This document shows, piece after piece, positions 37,701 to 48,200 of a stretch of DNA of 64,000 nucleotides (positions are counted from its first letter, which is position 1; each line of letters begins with the position of its first letter). This DNA is from Alteromonadaceae bacterium Bs31 (GTDB lineage Bacteria > Pseudomonadota > Gammaproteobacteria > Pseudomonadales > Cellvibrionaceae), in NCBI GenBank assembly GCA_900177435.1, contig FXAI01000001.1, forward strand, positions 539,663-603,662, in the 5' to 3' direction. The notes under the pieces are model-generated. The model had not been told where the DNA came from. It made no database searches and saw only the letters and a program-made list of their open reading frames with translations. The position numbers and the translations under genes were made by a program.

Positions 37701-39235
37701 TTTATCCATGCGCGATAATCGTTAGTTAGCACATAGAGTGCCTCTACCAATTCTGCTCGCTCCATAGTTGCAAGCATTTCCATATCCAAAAAACCTTTGT
37801 CCAGCATTTCACGCATTGCTGGCCTGTCTTTGTCATTTAGTCCCGGTGTCTCTGTAACCGGAACCTCATGTTGAGGCATGATTGTGGTTCGTACTTCAGT
37901 AGCAAACTCAAGAGTTTTTGGGTCCGGAACTGCATGTATAGCTACGCCATGCCCCACCGCAAATTCAACCTTTTTACGATAAATCATTTCCAGTGCTTTT
38001 CGCTCTTCATCATCAGAATCATTAAGTGCAAGCGGTCTGCGTCTAAAAATGGCTCTATCTGAAGAGTGCGCATGGGCACGAATCTTTATTTCTGGCTGAA
38101 AAAGCCAAGCGGTATCTTTATTGTCCTCTGGCTCTTCTTGGGCATTCACTAAAAATAGGGTGATCAGTCGATCGCCATTGGCATTTTTACTACGCACAGT
38201 CCCCTGAATTCTAACTTCTGGGTGCTCATTGTCGGGAGCTTGGTGCGGTATAAAACCTTCGTTCATTGATAGCGTAATACGACCACCACACGGAATACGC
38301 TTCCATACTTTTGGCTTGAGCTCTTGTTGCTCAACGCCAGTTACATTCCCTTCAGCATCCTTAATTTTCTTATTTATAATTTTGCGATGTTCGTGGTCTT
38401 TAAAGCGTTCATAGCGTCCCCACAACGCCTCCACTTCAATAACATCAACATCACCCGTCACACAGAAAGTAATGCCAACGCTAGAGGGAATTAACGATTG
38501 ATTACTTGCCGCATCAATCTCATCGCCACTGTCTGCATCCGCCTCCACCTTACCTGTGGTTGAGTTAAACTCTGCGCCAGGCTCGTGACTTAATCGGCTG
38601 GGTGCCTTTTTATCAATTACTTCGGTAGTTTCTTCAGGCTCATCTCCAGCTTCGCTTGCCAGAGGCCCATCCAGCCCCTCAATACCGCCGTCTTTTTTAC
38701 TATCTCGAGGCGCGAGCTTTCCGACTAAATATCGGTCACGAACACTCATATCGACAATTTCTTCACGAGGACCATTGGCAGGACCTAGCAAGTCATCCAT
38801 TACCGCCAACTGAAGAAGCTCACGGATGTAAGCTACTTCGTGAGTATCGTTGTTTGCCCCTATGCGTGGTACGTCCGCAATAGTGTTTCCTGAAACTTTA
38901 GGTAAACCTTCAATAAAATCTGACCAAGGCAAGCGAGCTACCCGTGTTGAACCTGGCGAGATAGTCGAACCAAACAATGAACAAGGCGTATCAAAAGTTA
39001 GATGTTTATCGAAGTAAAATACGGTGTTTTCAAGTGACGAACGAATTCGATATACACGTCCCACAGCAATAGCATCTGTGTCGTTATTGAGGATGAGGAT
39101 CCAATCATCTTTGCGAATAGCTTGATATTTTGTTATCTCACCCGGCAACGCTATACAGTATTTTGGGTACGGAAAATCAATGGTGACTTCCGGTTTGACG
39201 ACCAACCAAGCGTTGGGTTGTTTATTAGTATTCAT
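34763..39235 (-). CDS. drmA: DISARM helicase DrmA
   Basis: This 1490-residue protein is the size and type of DrmA, a large SF2 helicase-like core DISARM protein. Visible: an N-terminal domain of about 250 residues, the middle [18 protein letters not shown] (Walker A), a zinc knot in [12 protein letters not shown] and CGDKKSHC, the Walker B-like [30 protein letters not shown], and the C-terminal helicase part [20 protein letters not shown] and [17 protein letters not shown] with the Arg finger. ATG overlaps the stop of the DUF4209 gene (ATGA). DrmA binds DNA with DrmB and is required for phage restriction. Confidence 0.92.
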   Translation of the reverse strand: [1490 protein letters not shown]

Positions 39236-41088
39236 TCGCTTTCCTGTTGGTTGGTAACAATTGGCTCTTCAGTCTGAATAGGAAGGGATCGAACGATTAA
39301 TCGTAATATCATCCACCACGCATAAATACTGGCGACAGATGCTGAGGCGTTATCATCAAGTAAACCATGAGCGACTTCGTTCCTGAGGTTGGGACCTATA
39401 GCATCCGTAAAAATAGCTTTAATTTCAAAAACAAAATCTTTCCCAAATACGGTTAATGCTTCAGGTAAATCCATCAATGTACTTAAGCCATTTTCATTCT
39501 CTATCCCATCCCTATCCACATTGCTGGTGTGGGCCCCAGCGTCTTTTAGTTTACATCTAATACAATGCTCAAATTGCGGGGATAACAAATGAATGGCGTT
39601 TGCGAAATCACGTTCAAAGCCCAACCATAAGGCATAAGCTACAAGTTTTTCCCGATTAACAGGAACGAATAGAGAGTGGTAACAAAGTGCCTCTAGAATA
39701 GGAAGCGTAAACCGATACTCCATTAACATTTGGTGTAATGCAGGTAAAATCTGACCTTCAACAATCAATTGAGTCTCAATAGAAAATTGCTGTTGAATTT
39801 GGCGGTTCAATACTGCTTTATTATCAGGGTCATCATCACCGGCATTAAAATTAATGCACGGTGTCTTTGCAACTACTCGTCCATCAGCAGCTCGGTGAAC
39901 TGCGCCAGCAATACTACCAATTATGCTTTCTTGCATTGATGCTTTGGCATGTCCTGTGAGTGATTCAATATTTGGCCCTGAATCTAAACCAGTGAAATAC
40001 AGCAAAGCGATTTCTATACCGCCTTTGCTCGAAACATGTTCTATTGACGCTTTAACCGTATCGGATATGTCAACACCGGGGGTTTTAACCAATCCCATTT
40101 CGCCCAATGCCGCCTGGCCTGATTCAGATATTTTGGCTCTCACTTCTTGTATTTTAGTTTCAATATCTCGACCGGCGCGATGTTTAACGGGTACTCGTCG
40201 ATATGCTTGAATAGCATTTTCGTAAAATGAATTAGCCACCATTTGGCTTCCAGAGGAACGAGTAGCAGCCTCTTTTTCATGAAGCTCAGCGCTTAAGATT
40301 AGGCAGTCTAGCCAATCCTGCTGACCACCAATCTGGTTACATTTTTTTGCCGCCAACTCTAAATACGAGCGTGAGCTACTATATTCACCTTGCTTTGCAA
40401 GATCATCTCCTACAGTGAACAACTTAAGAGCAATATCTTCACGATAGTCTTTGTCTAGATTGATTTCATCAAGAAATTCAGCCAGCCACAAACTCATGAA
40501 AACACAGTCGGGGTAGTTTTTATCAAAAGCTAAAAATATATTCTTCTTTATTTCGTCAAGTTTCTCAGTATCTCGTATTTGCAGACACAAGCGAGCAGCT
40601 CGATGCCAGCAATTATCTACATCCCTTCGCCACGTATCGGAACCAATCTCGTGGACAATGTAAGCATCTATCGCAATTCTTGCGTGTTCGGGGTTCTTAG
40701 GCTGATTGCAAAGCCAAAGCACATCAGCTAGCCGGGCTTTTAACCACGGCTCGTTGATATCCCCGATAATTTCCGCAAAGAAGTTTAGTTCTTCTTGAGT
40801 GAAATCATCGGGGATAGCTGATCTCCGACCAGCTTGGAAATCGCGAAAAGAAGGCTTGAACGGTTCATTGATACTAGCAGGCGTCATCATCATTGATGCC
40901 GCTCGGGATAATAAGTTCAGAATGTCAGCCTGTTCAGTTTCTCCTGAATCTTCTTTCTCCTTGGCTACACTTTGTAGACTTTGCATTACTGAAGAGTAAC
41001 CGTAGTGGCTCTTTGGGTTGGACTGATATGTCCAGTTGCATTCAATATAGGTACTTTTAGAAAGTGTTGATATATTTGGACTGTTCAT
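39232..41088 (-). CDS. DUF4209/HEPN-like protein in the DISARM operon
   Basis: This 618-residue protein is mostly helical. The last 60 residues contain LRNEVAHGLLDDN, with Arg 569 and His 574 of the R-N-x-x-x-H motif typical of HEPN ribonucleases, in the setting of the DUF4209 family (long helical N-part, RNEVAHG near the end). HEPN domains in defence systems usually cut RNA when triggered. ATG 41088 is preferred: GGGGGTTGAT precedes it and it follows the drmMI stop at once. It overlaps drmA by 4 bases. It is not among the standard DISARM genes I know. RNase activity is inferred from one motif. Confidence 0.75.
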   Translation of the reverse strand: MNSPNISTLSKSTYIECNWTYQSNPKSHYGYSSVMQSLQSVAKEKEDSGETEQADILNLLSRAASMMMTPASINEPFKPSFRDFQAGRRSAIPDDFTQEELNFFAEIIGDINEPWLKARLADVLWLCNQPKNPEHARIAIDAYIVHEIGSDTWRRDVDNCWHRAARLCLQIRDTEKLDEIKKNIFLAFDKNYPDCVFMSLWLAEFLDEINLDKDYREDIALKLFTVGDDLAKQGEYSSSRSYLELAAKKCNQIGGQQDWLDCLILSAELHEKEAATRSSGSQMVANSFYENAIQAYRRVPVKHRAGRDIETKIQEVRAKISESGQAALGEMGLVKTPGVDISDTVKASIEHVSSKGGIEIALLYFTGLDSGPNIESLTGHAKASMQESIIGSIAGAVHRAADGRVVAKTPCINFNAGDDDPDNKAVLNRQIQQQFSIETQLIVEGQILPALHQMLMEYRFTLPILEALCYHSLFVPVNREKLVAYALWLGFERDFANAIHLLSPQFEHCIRCKLKDAGAHTSNVDRDGIENENGLSTLMDLPEALTVFGKDFVFEIKAIFTDAIGPNLRNEVAHGLLDDNASASVASIYAWWMILRLIVRSLPIQTEEPIVTNQQESE

Positions 41089-41089
41089 A

Positions 41090-44000
41090 TCAACCCCCAA
41101 ACATATCAGGTTGAGACACATTAATATCTGTTTTTACTCTTTCTTTCTTGGAGTTCTTTTTTTTACTGGAGTTTGCCCCAGCTATAGATTGTTCTTTATT
41201 TAACAATGCTAAACGACGAAGGAGTTCTTCCCTGGCATTCTCACTAATACCAAATCGGGTGTTTTTCCCTTCAGGTAGATACGATACCTTATGAAACCCG
41301 TGATCCAGTTTAATATCACTGAACCCATATGACTTAGATACTTCAGCATTCAATTGTATTTGAATTTCGCGAATACTTTCTATTTCTTGATTCTGAATAT
41401 CTTCGTTGTGGTAGTCGTTGTAAAACTTTGTAAGGCCACATCTTGTCTTTTGCATAACATCTGTTCTGGCCTCGTAGAGTTGTCTGCCCAGCGTCTCTAG
41501 CTCCTCATTCCGATAATCCGAGAAAAAACCTTTTGGGAATGGAAATGTTTCAAATATATTTCCATGTGCATAGACCATGCTTGAGAGGTCCCCGCCCATT
41601 GAAGTTTTATTCTGCCATGCCCAAATAGAGTGAACATCAGAAGAAACAACTCCAAACATTGAATATCTATCATCAGCCAATACACAAACTTTGTGAGAGC
41701 AAATCATTCCGATGGGGAGAAAGGTAAAGGATGGAAATTTCGTAACCCCTGTTGCTATGACTAAAAACCTAGACAGTTTTTGTGTGTTTTTGAAATTGCT
41801 AAAGTGCTCATTGAAGCCGAGGGCCTCAAATAATGCAGGCCGTTTCTCCCCATAAATCCACCACTTTTGTGGTAAGGGTTTCCTTAAAACGTACTCACCC
41901 TTTGGATTTAAACGCTGCCTCATCGGCTTTACGCGTTTTTCGACCATAGAAAAGGCTTGCTCATATGATTTAGCTTTTTCTTCACTCCAGTCCCAAAAAT
42001 TTATTACCCAACTCTTTGGGCTACAGTAGGGGTCGGAATTTATTTCTTTCCCTCCGATGAAAGGGTGAACAATCGAACTGTTTTTTCTGTCCTCAATAAG
42101 AATTTCTTTTTCCTTGTCCGACAAATGAAAACCTTCTCCTTGCAGTATTACACCCTGGAATATTCGGCCTTTATTTATAGCAATTTTATCGGGGGTACCT
42201 GCAGATAGCTGACTAAGGTCGGATGATATGCATTTCACAGTTTTTCCGTTTAGAATGGCAGGAGATAGCCATGCACCTCGTTTGAAGTGTAAAAAGTGAA
42301 CCACAACTGAGGCCTCTCCTGGCCAAGATATATCAGTTTTAGCCGAATAGATTACACATCCATTACTGATAAGTTGGTCTAGCCCTGCTTCTTTGTTTTT
42401 GCCTTCAGAAATTGATCTGCGTACTACAAGGCCAACACTCCCAGTCTTATGGACTATTTCTGCTGCATGCAATGCAAAGTAAACAACAAGATCCACAGAT
42501 GATTTTACCTTCCATGTTTTAATATGCTTCAGATAATTACTAACTGATTTCCCAAGGGCTCCCGAAATTTTTTGCCCGCCGACATAGGGCGGATTGCCCA
42601 CAACTGCATCAAAACCAGCATCTTTGGAGTGAAATACCTCAGGGAATTCTAGACACCAATGAAACGCCTTCCGGTCTTGCTTTTCGTCTGAAAGGTCAGT
42701 ATTTAATTTAATCTTCGCCTTACGTGAAAAAAAGTCAATTCCACTTAAGGTTCCTTCAAAAAGCTCCCCTGCTTCAATGGATATCTGTGATACATCAGCC
42801 TTTTTCCCCCCAGAAATCAATACTTGTGCAACGAATGCATCGGCTACTAGCTCTGGTAACCTAAGCTTCTCCCGTGATTGCTTATCTAAATGATCCATGA
42901 CTTCCACATCATGAATATCTAATATTGGCATTTGCCTTAGCTCTATGCGCAGCTTTATCGCATCATTAACAGCATCTTCAATTTTTTGTGCAAACAGTTG
43001 CTTATTTACGCCCCCCCCTTCACTTATTTTTGTGGGGTTCATATCGAGGTAGTACAACTGCTCTACGTTGGTAATACCCAACAAGCTATCGCCGTGTTTT
43101 AGATTGTGATCTAAAAAACCAAAGGGGCGACCTTTTGCTAGGGTGATCAACCAGATTGAAAGCTTGGCCAATTCAACCGCCAGTGGATTGATGTCTACTC
43201 CGTATAGACAACGCTCACTGATCAGACGTCGAGCTGATACTGATCGTTCGTCGACGTCAGTTGTTAGGGGTTCTTGGTCAATTAAGCTATCGACAACGAC
43301 ACCATTCGCGGTAATTGCTTTACCTTCGGTTTCTGCCTTAGCCCAAGCCTCTAATAACCGCTCTGATAGATAACGGCACACCTGCACCAAAAATGCACCG
43401 GAGCCCATTGCCAAATCACATATTTTTAAATCGAGTAATTCGGCTGATGTTTTGAGTAGCCAATCTTGTTTTTCTTTGCCTTCAGCGGGGCCAATATACA
43501 CAACTGGCTCCAAGGTATCTCTAACAATGGATTCAGTTAAGGATTTTGGCGTGTAGTGGGTGCCGGTTTCTCGTCTGTCCGACCCCGTCGCCACCATAAA
43601 CGCATCTTTCGGATAGATGAGCGGATAACCCCAGGAGTCTATTTTTAGGAAATGATAGTAAGGCGCCAAACGATCGCGAAGGTTTTGATCGCCCTGACAA
43701 GCGGTTAGCAATTTTTCTTTTTCTGTATCGCTAACTGCTTTTTCTAGACGAGATTTAACGGCTTTACTGCCTGTCCGCTCTTCCAGTAGAGTTTTTATTT
43801 TTTGCTCGCCACTTAATCGCGCATCTTCTAACTCACCCCAAGTCATCCAAGGCTTCTTAACTGACTTACCGGCCTTAAGCTCCAGAGTGATATCTTTGGC
43901 ACGAACAACTGTGCGCTCTAGTAAACCTTCATAAACATAACCGATTTGTTCAACGTCTAGTGCGCGGTAGGATAAAGTACGGCCTTTGAATAGCTGAATT

Positions 44001-45214
44001 GCATCAAGCAGTAGAAGAACGGTTCGGTTATCAATAGGAAGTGGTTGCGCGGCATCGTAGCGCCAGCTTGAACCCTTCTTACGCCCTTCTAAAAAAGGAA
44101 AACGATCAGGGTCAAACAACGAGCCTCCCAATGCTGGCATACGTAAGGTTTCATGCTCTATGCCGCCATACACTGCTCTAAAAATTGCGAGTAAGCGTGA
44201 CCAGGCATCACGACGATGAGAAAGAATTTCTTCCGAGTGCAATCCAGCTTGCTCTCTTAGTTGCATACGAAGGGTTGATACTGCGTAAAAAGCTTCGTAG
44301 CGCTCTTCTCCTAACAATAATAAACCACGCTCTTCAGCACTTAATAAGAAAACCAAACGCATCATTACGGTTAGGCCAGCTTCATAGAGTTCTGTTGGCT
44401 CTACCTCTTTTAATAGTTCGCGGTCTCGATCTAAGTCTGCTTTATCCAACGCTTGAACCAGCACTTCCACAGCCCGGCGAACCTGGTCACCCAGAGCGTC
44501 GGTGACTTCGTCTTGGTGTTTTAGTGACTCATCGAAAAGTGCAGGGAGTTGTTGGCTTGCATCTAAAAAGAAACGGCGAATGCCCAGCAGGTTTATAAAT
44601 GCTTGAAGGGTGGTAGGCTCTTGCCCCCACAGTCGAGCATACCAGCTGGCAAATGTGGTCACGCCGCCCTCAGGGGCATCAATAAGCATCCAGCGTTCAC
44701 CGTTGGTGAGCAAGCCCATACGTGATTTACTTGCACGGCATAATTGCACCATACGCTCTACGGGGCTGGCCGACCAACCGTCACCTTTAGTGACGGCTTC
44801 TAAGTCAGAGCCCGTAGGAAATATTTGAATCAGCAAACTTGGACTTGCGCCTTCTGAAGTAATCACTGCAAAGTCAGGTTTAATCGTTAAGCCATGCTCA
44901 GGTAACTCGAGCGTAATTGACTCTGGCAGCAGTGACGCTGGCTTTAATATATCAGCATCATCGTCTTCATCTAACTCCAAGCCTTGCTTCAAGACCAGCT
45001 GAATCCAAGCCGTATGCAGCTCTGGAAATTGCGGGTCGGAAAAGTCTTGCGCTTCTCGCCATTCATCATAGGCTTGACGAAGCATTTTCTGTTTGCTTGG
45101 CTCTAACTCATCAAGTCTTTGAGGGAAGTGTGCATCCAAAACAGTTTCGGCCAAAAATGGGCCAGATACCTCAATTAAACTCAACCACTCACTGTGAGAT
45201 TTCTTGTCGTACAT
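41090..45214 (-). CDS. drmMI: DISARM adenine-specific DNA methyltransferase DrmMI
   Basis: This 1374-residue protein is an N6-adenine methyltransferase of the Eco57I/type IIG-like size class. Motif I DLAMGSGAFLVQVCRYLSERL is near residue 605 and motif IV NPPYVGGQ near 872. A long N-terminal domain precedes it and a target-recognition-like part with FETFPFPKGF follows. DrmMI marks host DNA in class 1 DISARM. The start ATG 45214 has AGGAGT 6 bases upstream and follows the drmD stop by one base; the longer frame to 45244 lies inside drmD. It is coupled to the next gene, whose start follows the drmMI stop by one base. Confidence 0.88.
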   Translation of the reverse strand: MYDKKSHSEWLSLIEVSGPFLAETVLDAHFPQRLDELEPSKQKMLRQAYDEWREAQDFSDPQFPELHTAWIQLVLKQGLELDEDDDADILKPASLLPESITLELPEHGLTIKPDFAVITSEGASPSLLIQIFPTGSDLEAVTKGDGWSASPVERMVQLCRASKSRMGLLTNGERWMLIDAPEGGVTTFASWYARLWGQEPTTLQAFINLLGIRRFFLDASQQLPALFDESLKHQDEVTDALGDQVRRAVEVLVQALDKADLDRDRELLKEVEPTELYEAGLTVMMRLVFLLSAEERGLLLLGEERYEAFYAVSTLRMQLREQAGLHSEEILSHRRDAWSRLLAIFRAVYGGIEHETLRMPALGGSLFDPDRFPFLEGRKKGSSWRYDAAQPLPIDNRTVLLLLDAIQLFKGRTLSYRALDVEQIGYVYEGLLERTVVRAKDITLELKAGKSVKKPWMTWGELEDARLSGEQKIKTLLEERTGSKAVKSRLEKAVSDTEKEKLLTACQGDQNLRDRLAPYYHFLKIDSWGYPLIYPKDAFMVATGSDRRETGTHYTPKSLTESIVRDTLEPVVYIGPAEGKEKQDWLLKTSAELLDLKICDLAMGSGAFLVQVCRYLSERLLEAWAKAETEGKAITANGVVVDSLIDQEPLTTDVDERSVSARRLISERCLYGVDINPLAVELAKLSIWLITLAKGRPFGFLDHNLKHGDSLLGITNVEQLYYLDMNPTKISEGGGVNKQLFAQKIEDAVNDAIKLRIELRQMPILDIHDVEVMDHLDKQSREKLRLPELVADAFVAQVLISGGKKADVSQISIEAGELFEGTLSGIDFFSRKAKIKLNTDLSDEKQDRKAFHWCLEFPEVFHSKDAGFDAVVGNPPYVGGQKISGALGKSVSNYLKHIKTWKVKSSVDLVVYFALHAAEIVHKTGSVGLVVRRSISEGKNKEAGLDQLISNGCVIYSAKTDISWPGEASVVVHFLHFKRGAWLSPAILNGKTVKCISSDLSQLSAGTPDKIAINKGRIFQGVILQGEGFHLSDKEKEILIEDRKNSSIVHPFIGGKEINSDPYCSPKSWVINFWDWSEEKAKSYEQAFSMVEKRVKPMRQRLNPKGEYVLRKPLPQKWWIYGEKRPALFEALGFNEHFSNFKNTQKLSRFLVIATGVTKFPSFTFLPIGMICSHKVCVLADDRYSMFGVVSSDVHSIWAWQNKTSMGGDLSSMVYAHGNIFETFPFPKGFFSDYRNEELETLGRQLYEARTDVMQKTRCGLTKFYNDYHNEDIQNQEIESIREIQIQLNAEVSKSYGFSDIKLDHGFHKVSYLPEGKNTRFGISENAREELLRRLALLNKEQSIAGANSSKKKNSKKERVKTDINVSQPDMFGG

Positions 45215-45215
45215 A

Positions 45216-48200
45216 TTAAGACTCCTGCTGCATGTTGCTAACAAGTGATTGCGGCACGAATAAAACTACGGCGACGGGAAATGTGTGTTGGGCAGGTTCC
45301 GCAAAACGGAGCTTAATGGCTCGAGTTTCGTTATTACGTTCTTCTGGAATTCGCGCCAATCTAGCTTCTAGCGCTTGGGTGTCACGCTTAAGCTGAGTCC
45401 GTTCAGTTTCAGATAGATCTTCAAAAACAAATCCCAGTTGTTCTGGCTGTTTTTCGGTAGACAATTCGTTGTGAATAGTTCTTTCGAGTTCAGAGAGAAC
45501 GTCGGTGATGTCTTTAATTTCTTTTTCTTGCTGGAGCTGTAAGCTTTTTTCTAAAGCGGTCAATCGATCAGTCGCACGAGCAGAAATAGAGGATTCAATA
45601 GAGCCTACAAATCGCTCAAAACGTGTTTTTAAAGCTGTAAGCGTGGAGTCTTCAATAACGCAGGCTTTAGAATCTTCCATCCATCGACGAACCTCTGTTA
45701 CACGTGCTTCTCGTTTAAAGTTATCTGCTAGATAACCGCCAGATTCAATAAGCTCTTCGTGTAAGCGGTGATGCTTTCCACCAGTGATGACTAGCCGAGA
45801 TAAAACGGCAATAGCAGGGCTGGATAGCTGATCATCAGGCAAGGATTTAACTGTCACTCGATGAAGCTTTTTAACATCGTCCTGCGCCCACACCTCGGCA
45901 CGCAGTAAACGCAAAGCCATCTGTACCAGGCGATGATTCATATGCACTAAGACTATATCGTCCCGACCCTTTGCTATGGCATGATCGAAAGTGATCGGTC
46001 TAATTTTTCGCGTATGCGGATGCTCCAAGCCCTCCATGCAGCGAGCCCAGTTCCCGGCCAAAGCGGGCATATCAAACACCGTACCGTTAGGCACGTTCGC
46101 CAATTCCCGTACTTTTAATTTGGGCTTATCGGCAATAGATAGAGCAGTTTCGACAGCTGCTTGAATGTGAGATGGCGTCAAATGATATTCTTCTTGAGTT
46201 TCGACCAAGCGCTCATGCAGTTTTGTAATACGCTCTTTTAAACGGGAGTCTGCTCGCATGTATCTTTTCGCGGAAGCCATTTTCTTTTCGGCTACGGCGG
46301 TTTCAAGCTCTTTTTTAACCCCCTCTAAAACTTGGGAAATTTGCGGCTCGATTAGAGCATTAACACTCCCTAAATCCTGCCGCATCGAATCAATTTTTCG
46401 CAGCGCCCTTAATATATCGTCCGCATGACCGCCGATCGCGCCTTTTGATGTATCGGCATCCACTGGGTGCCAAATAAAAACTTCACCTGCTTTTTGGCCA
46501 TGCCGATCAATACGACCATTGCGTTGCTCCATTACATTTGGGTTGTAGGGGATTTCCAGATGAATAAGGTAATTACAATAATTCTGTAAATCGATACCTT
46601 CAGATGCTGCATCGGTTGCTAACAAAATTCGAACCGGCGATTCATCTGGATGAGTTTGAAAGGCTGCTTTTATTGCCTCTCGGTCTTGGTGATCTACTCC
46701 ACCATGTAAAATGGATAAGCGTTCGCCAGCATAATCGTGACTTGCCAAAATTTTATGAAGCCAGTCAAGGGTTGTTCTGTATTCAGTAAAAAAGATGACG
46801 CGTTTATTATTCCACGCTCCGTTGTCCCTTAGGTTATTATCAATCCACGATAATAGCGCTTCAGCTTTGCTATCAACCTGATTCATAGCACTTTGCGCCC
46901 AATTGCGAATTGGAACAATGAGATCGCGCTGCTCATCTGTTAATGGCGCTATAAATTTCCCAGCTTCCTCAACGGCTTCGCTTTGTGCTGCTTCATAACT
47001 CAAGTCGTCAGCATAATCCTCTTGTGATTTAGAAATAGCTTTATGCAATATCCTCTCTGAAATCGGACTTTTTGTGCTAGAAGCTTTTCCGTTATGGATA
47101 GTTGTAATGTGCTTTTCTAAGGTTGAAGCGAAAGCAGCGGGCGATGAAAAGAGTCGTTTCTTTAATAAGTTATTTATAAACTTAGTGCCAAATCTATGTT
47201 GACCCGCTGTAGAAGTCAGAATGCGACTTTCGCTATACTCTTTCAGTAATTGATGTGCCTTTCGTTCTTGTTCTGTGTAGTCGATTTCAAGCGCATGTAA
47301 AGATCGCTTGGGATAGAGAGGATTTCCGTCTTTATCGACCAAATCTGTTTTAAGTCGTCGGATCATAACTTGCGATAACTGAGCTTCATCGGGTAAGACG
47401 TTACGTGCGAAACGCTGATCGTCTAATAGCTCAAGTAGTGAAGTGAAAGATTCTGTGTAACCGTTGTGCGGCGTGGCTGTAAGGAATAATCGGTGTTGGA
47501 AGTGCGGTGATAGAGTGCGAACAAGTTGTGTTCTTTGGCTTTCAATTGCGTATTTCCCTGAGCCAGATGGCGCAATATTATGTGCTTCATCAACAACAAG
47601 AATATCAAATTTGCGAGGAAATGATGTATAGACAGGCAATACGTCTCTTAATAAGCGCATAGCCTCACCTGATTTCATCCAATCCATAGAGCTGATTAAG
47701 CGCGGAAAAGACGTCCAAGGGTTCGCATGAATCCCTCTGTCGCGACGTAGCGTTTTTACATATTCGGTATCGACGACTTTAAATTCGAGGCCGAATTTTT
47801 CAAGCATTTCTACTCGCCACTTTTCCTGTAAAGAGGCGGGGCAAACAATATGAACCGTTCGCGCTCGATGGCGAAGCAGTAGCTCTTGAATCACCAATCC
47901 TGCTTCAATGGTTTTACCCAAACCTACATCATCAGCTATTAGCAAATTGGCGCGCGCAAGATCGATAGCACGAACGAGAGGATCTAATTGGAAGTCCTCA
48001 ATACTAACACCGCTTCGAAATGGCGCTTGCAGAAACCCGCGATCTACATTTGTTGCAGCCCCCCAGCGAACCGCGTCTAAAAATGCATCTAATCGATTGG
48101 CATCGTCTAAGCCTGTAATTGATGGTAGACCTGCACGCTCAATAACGTGGGCACCAGGCTCTATTTCCCAAACGACCTCTAGCTCTTCACCCAAGCCATC

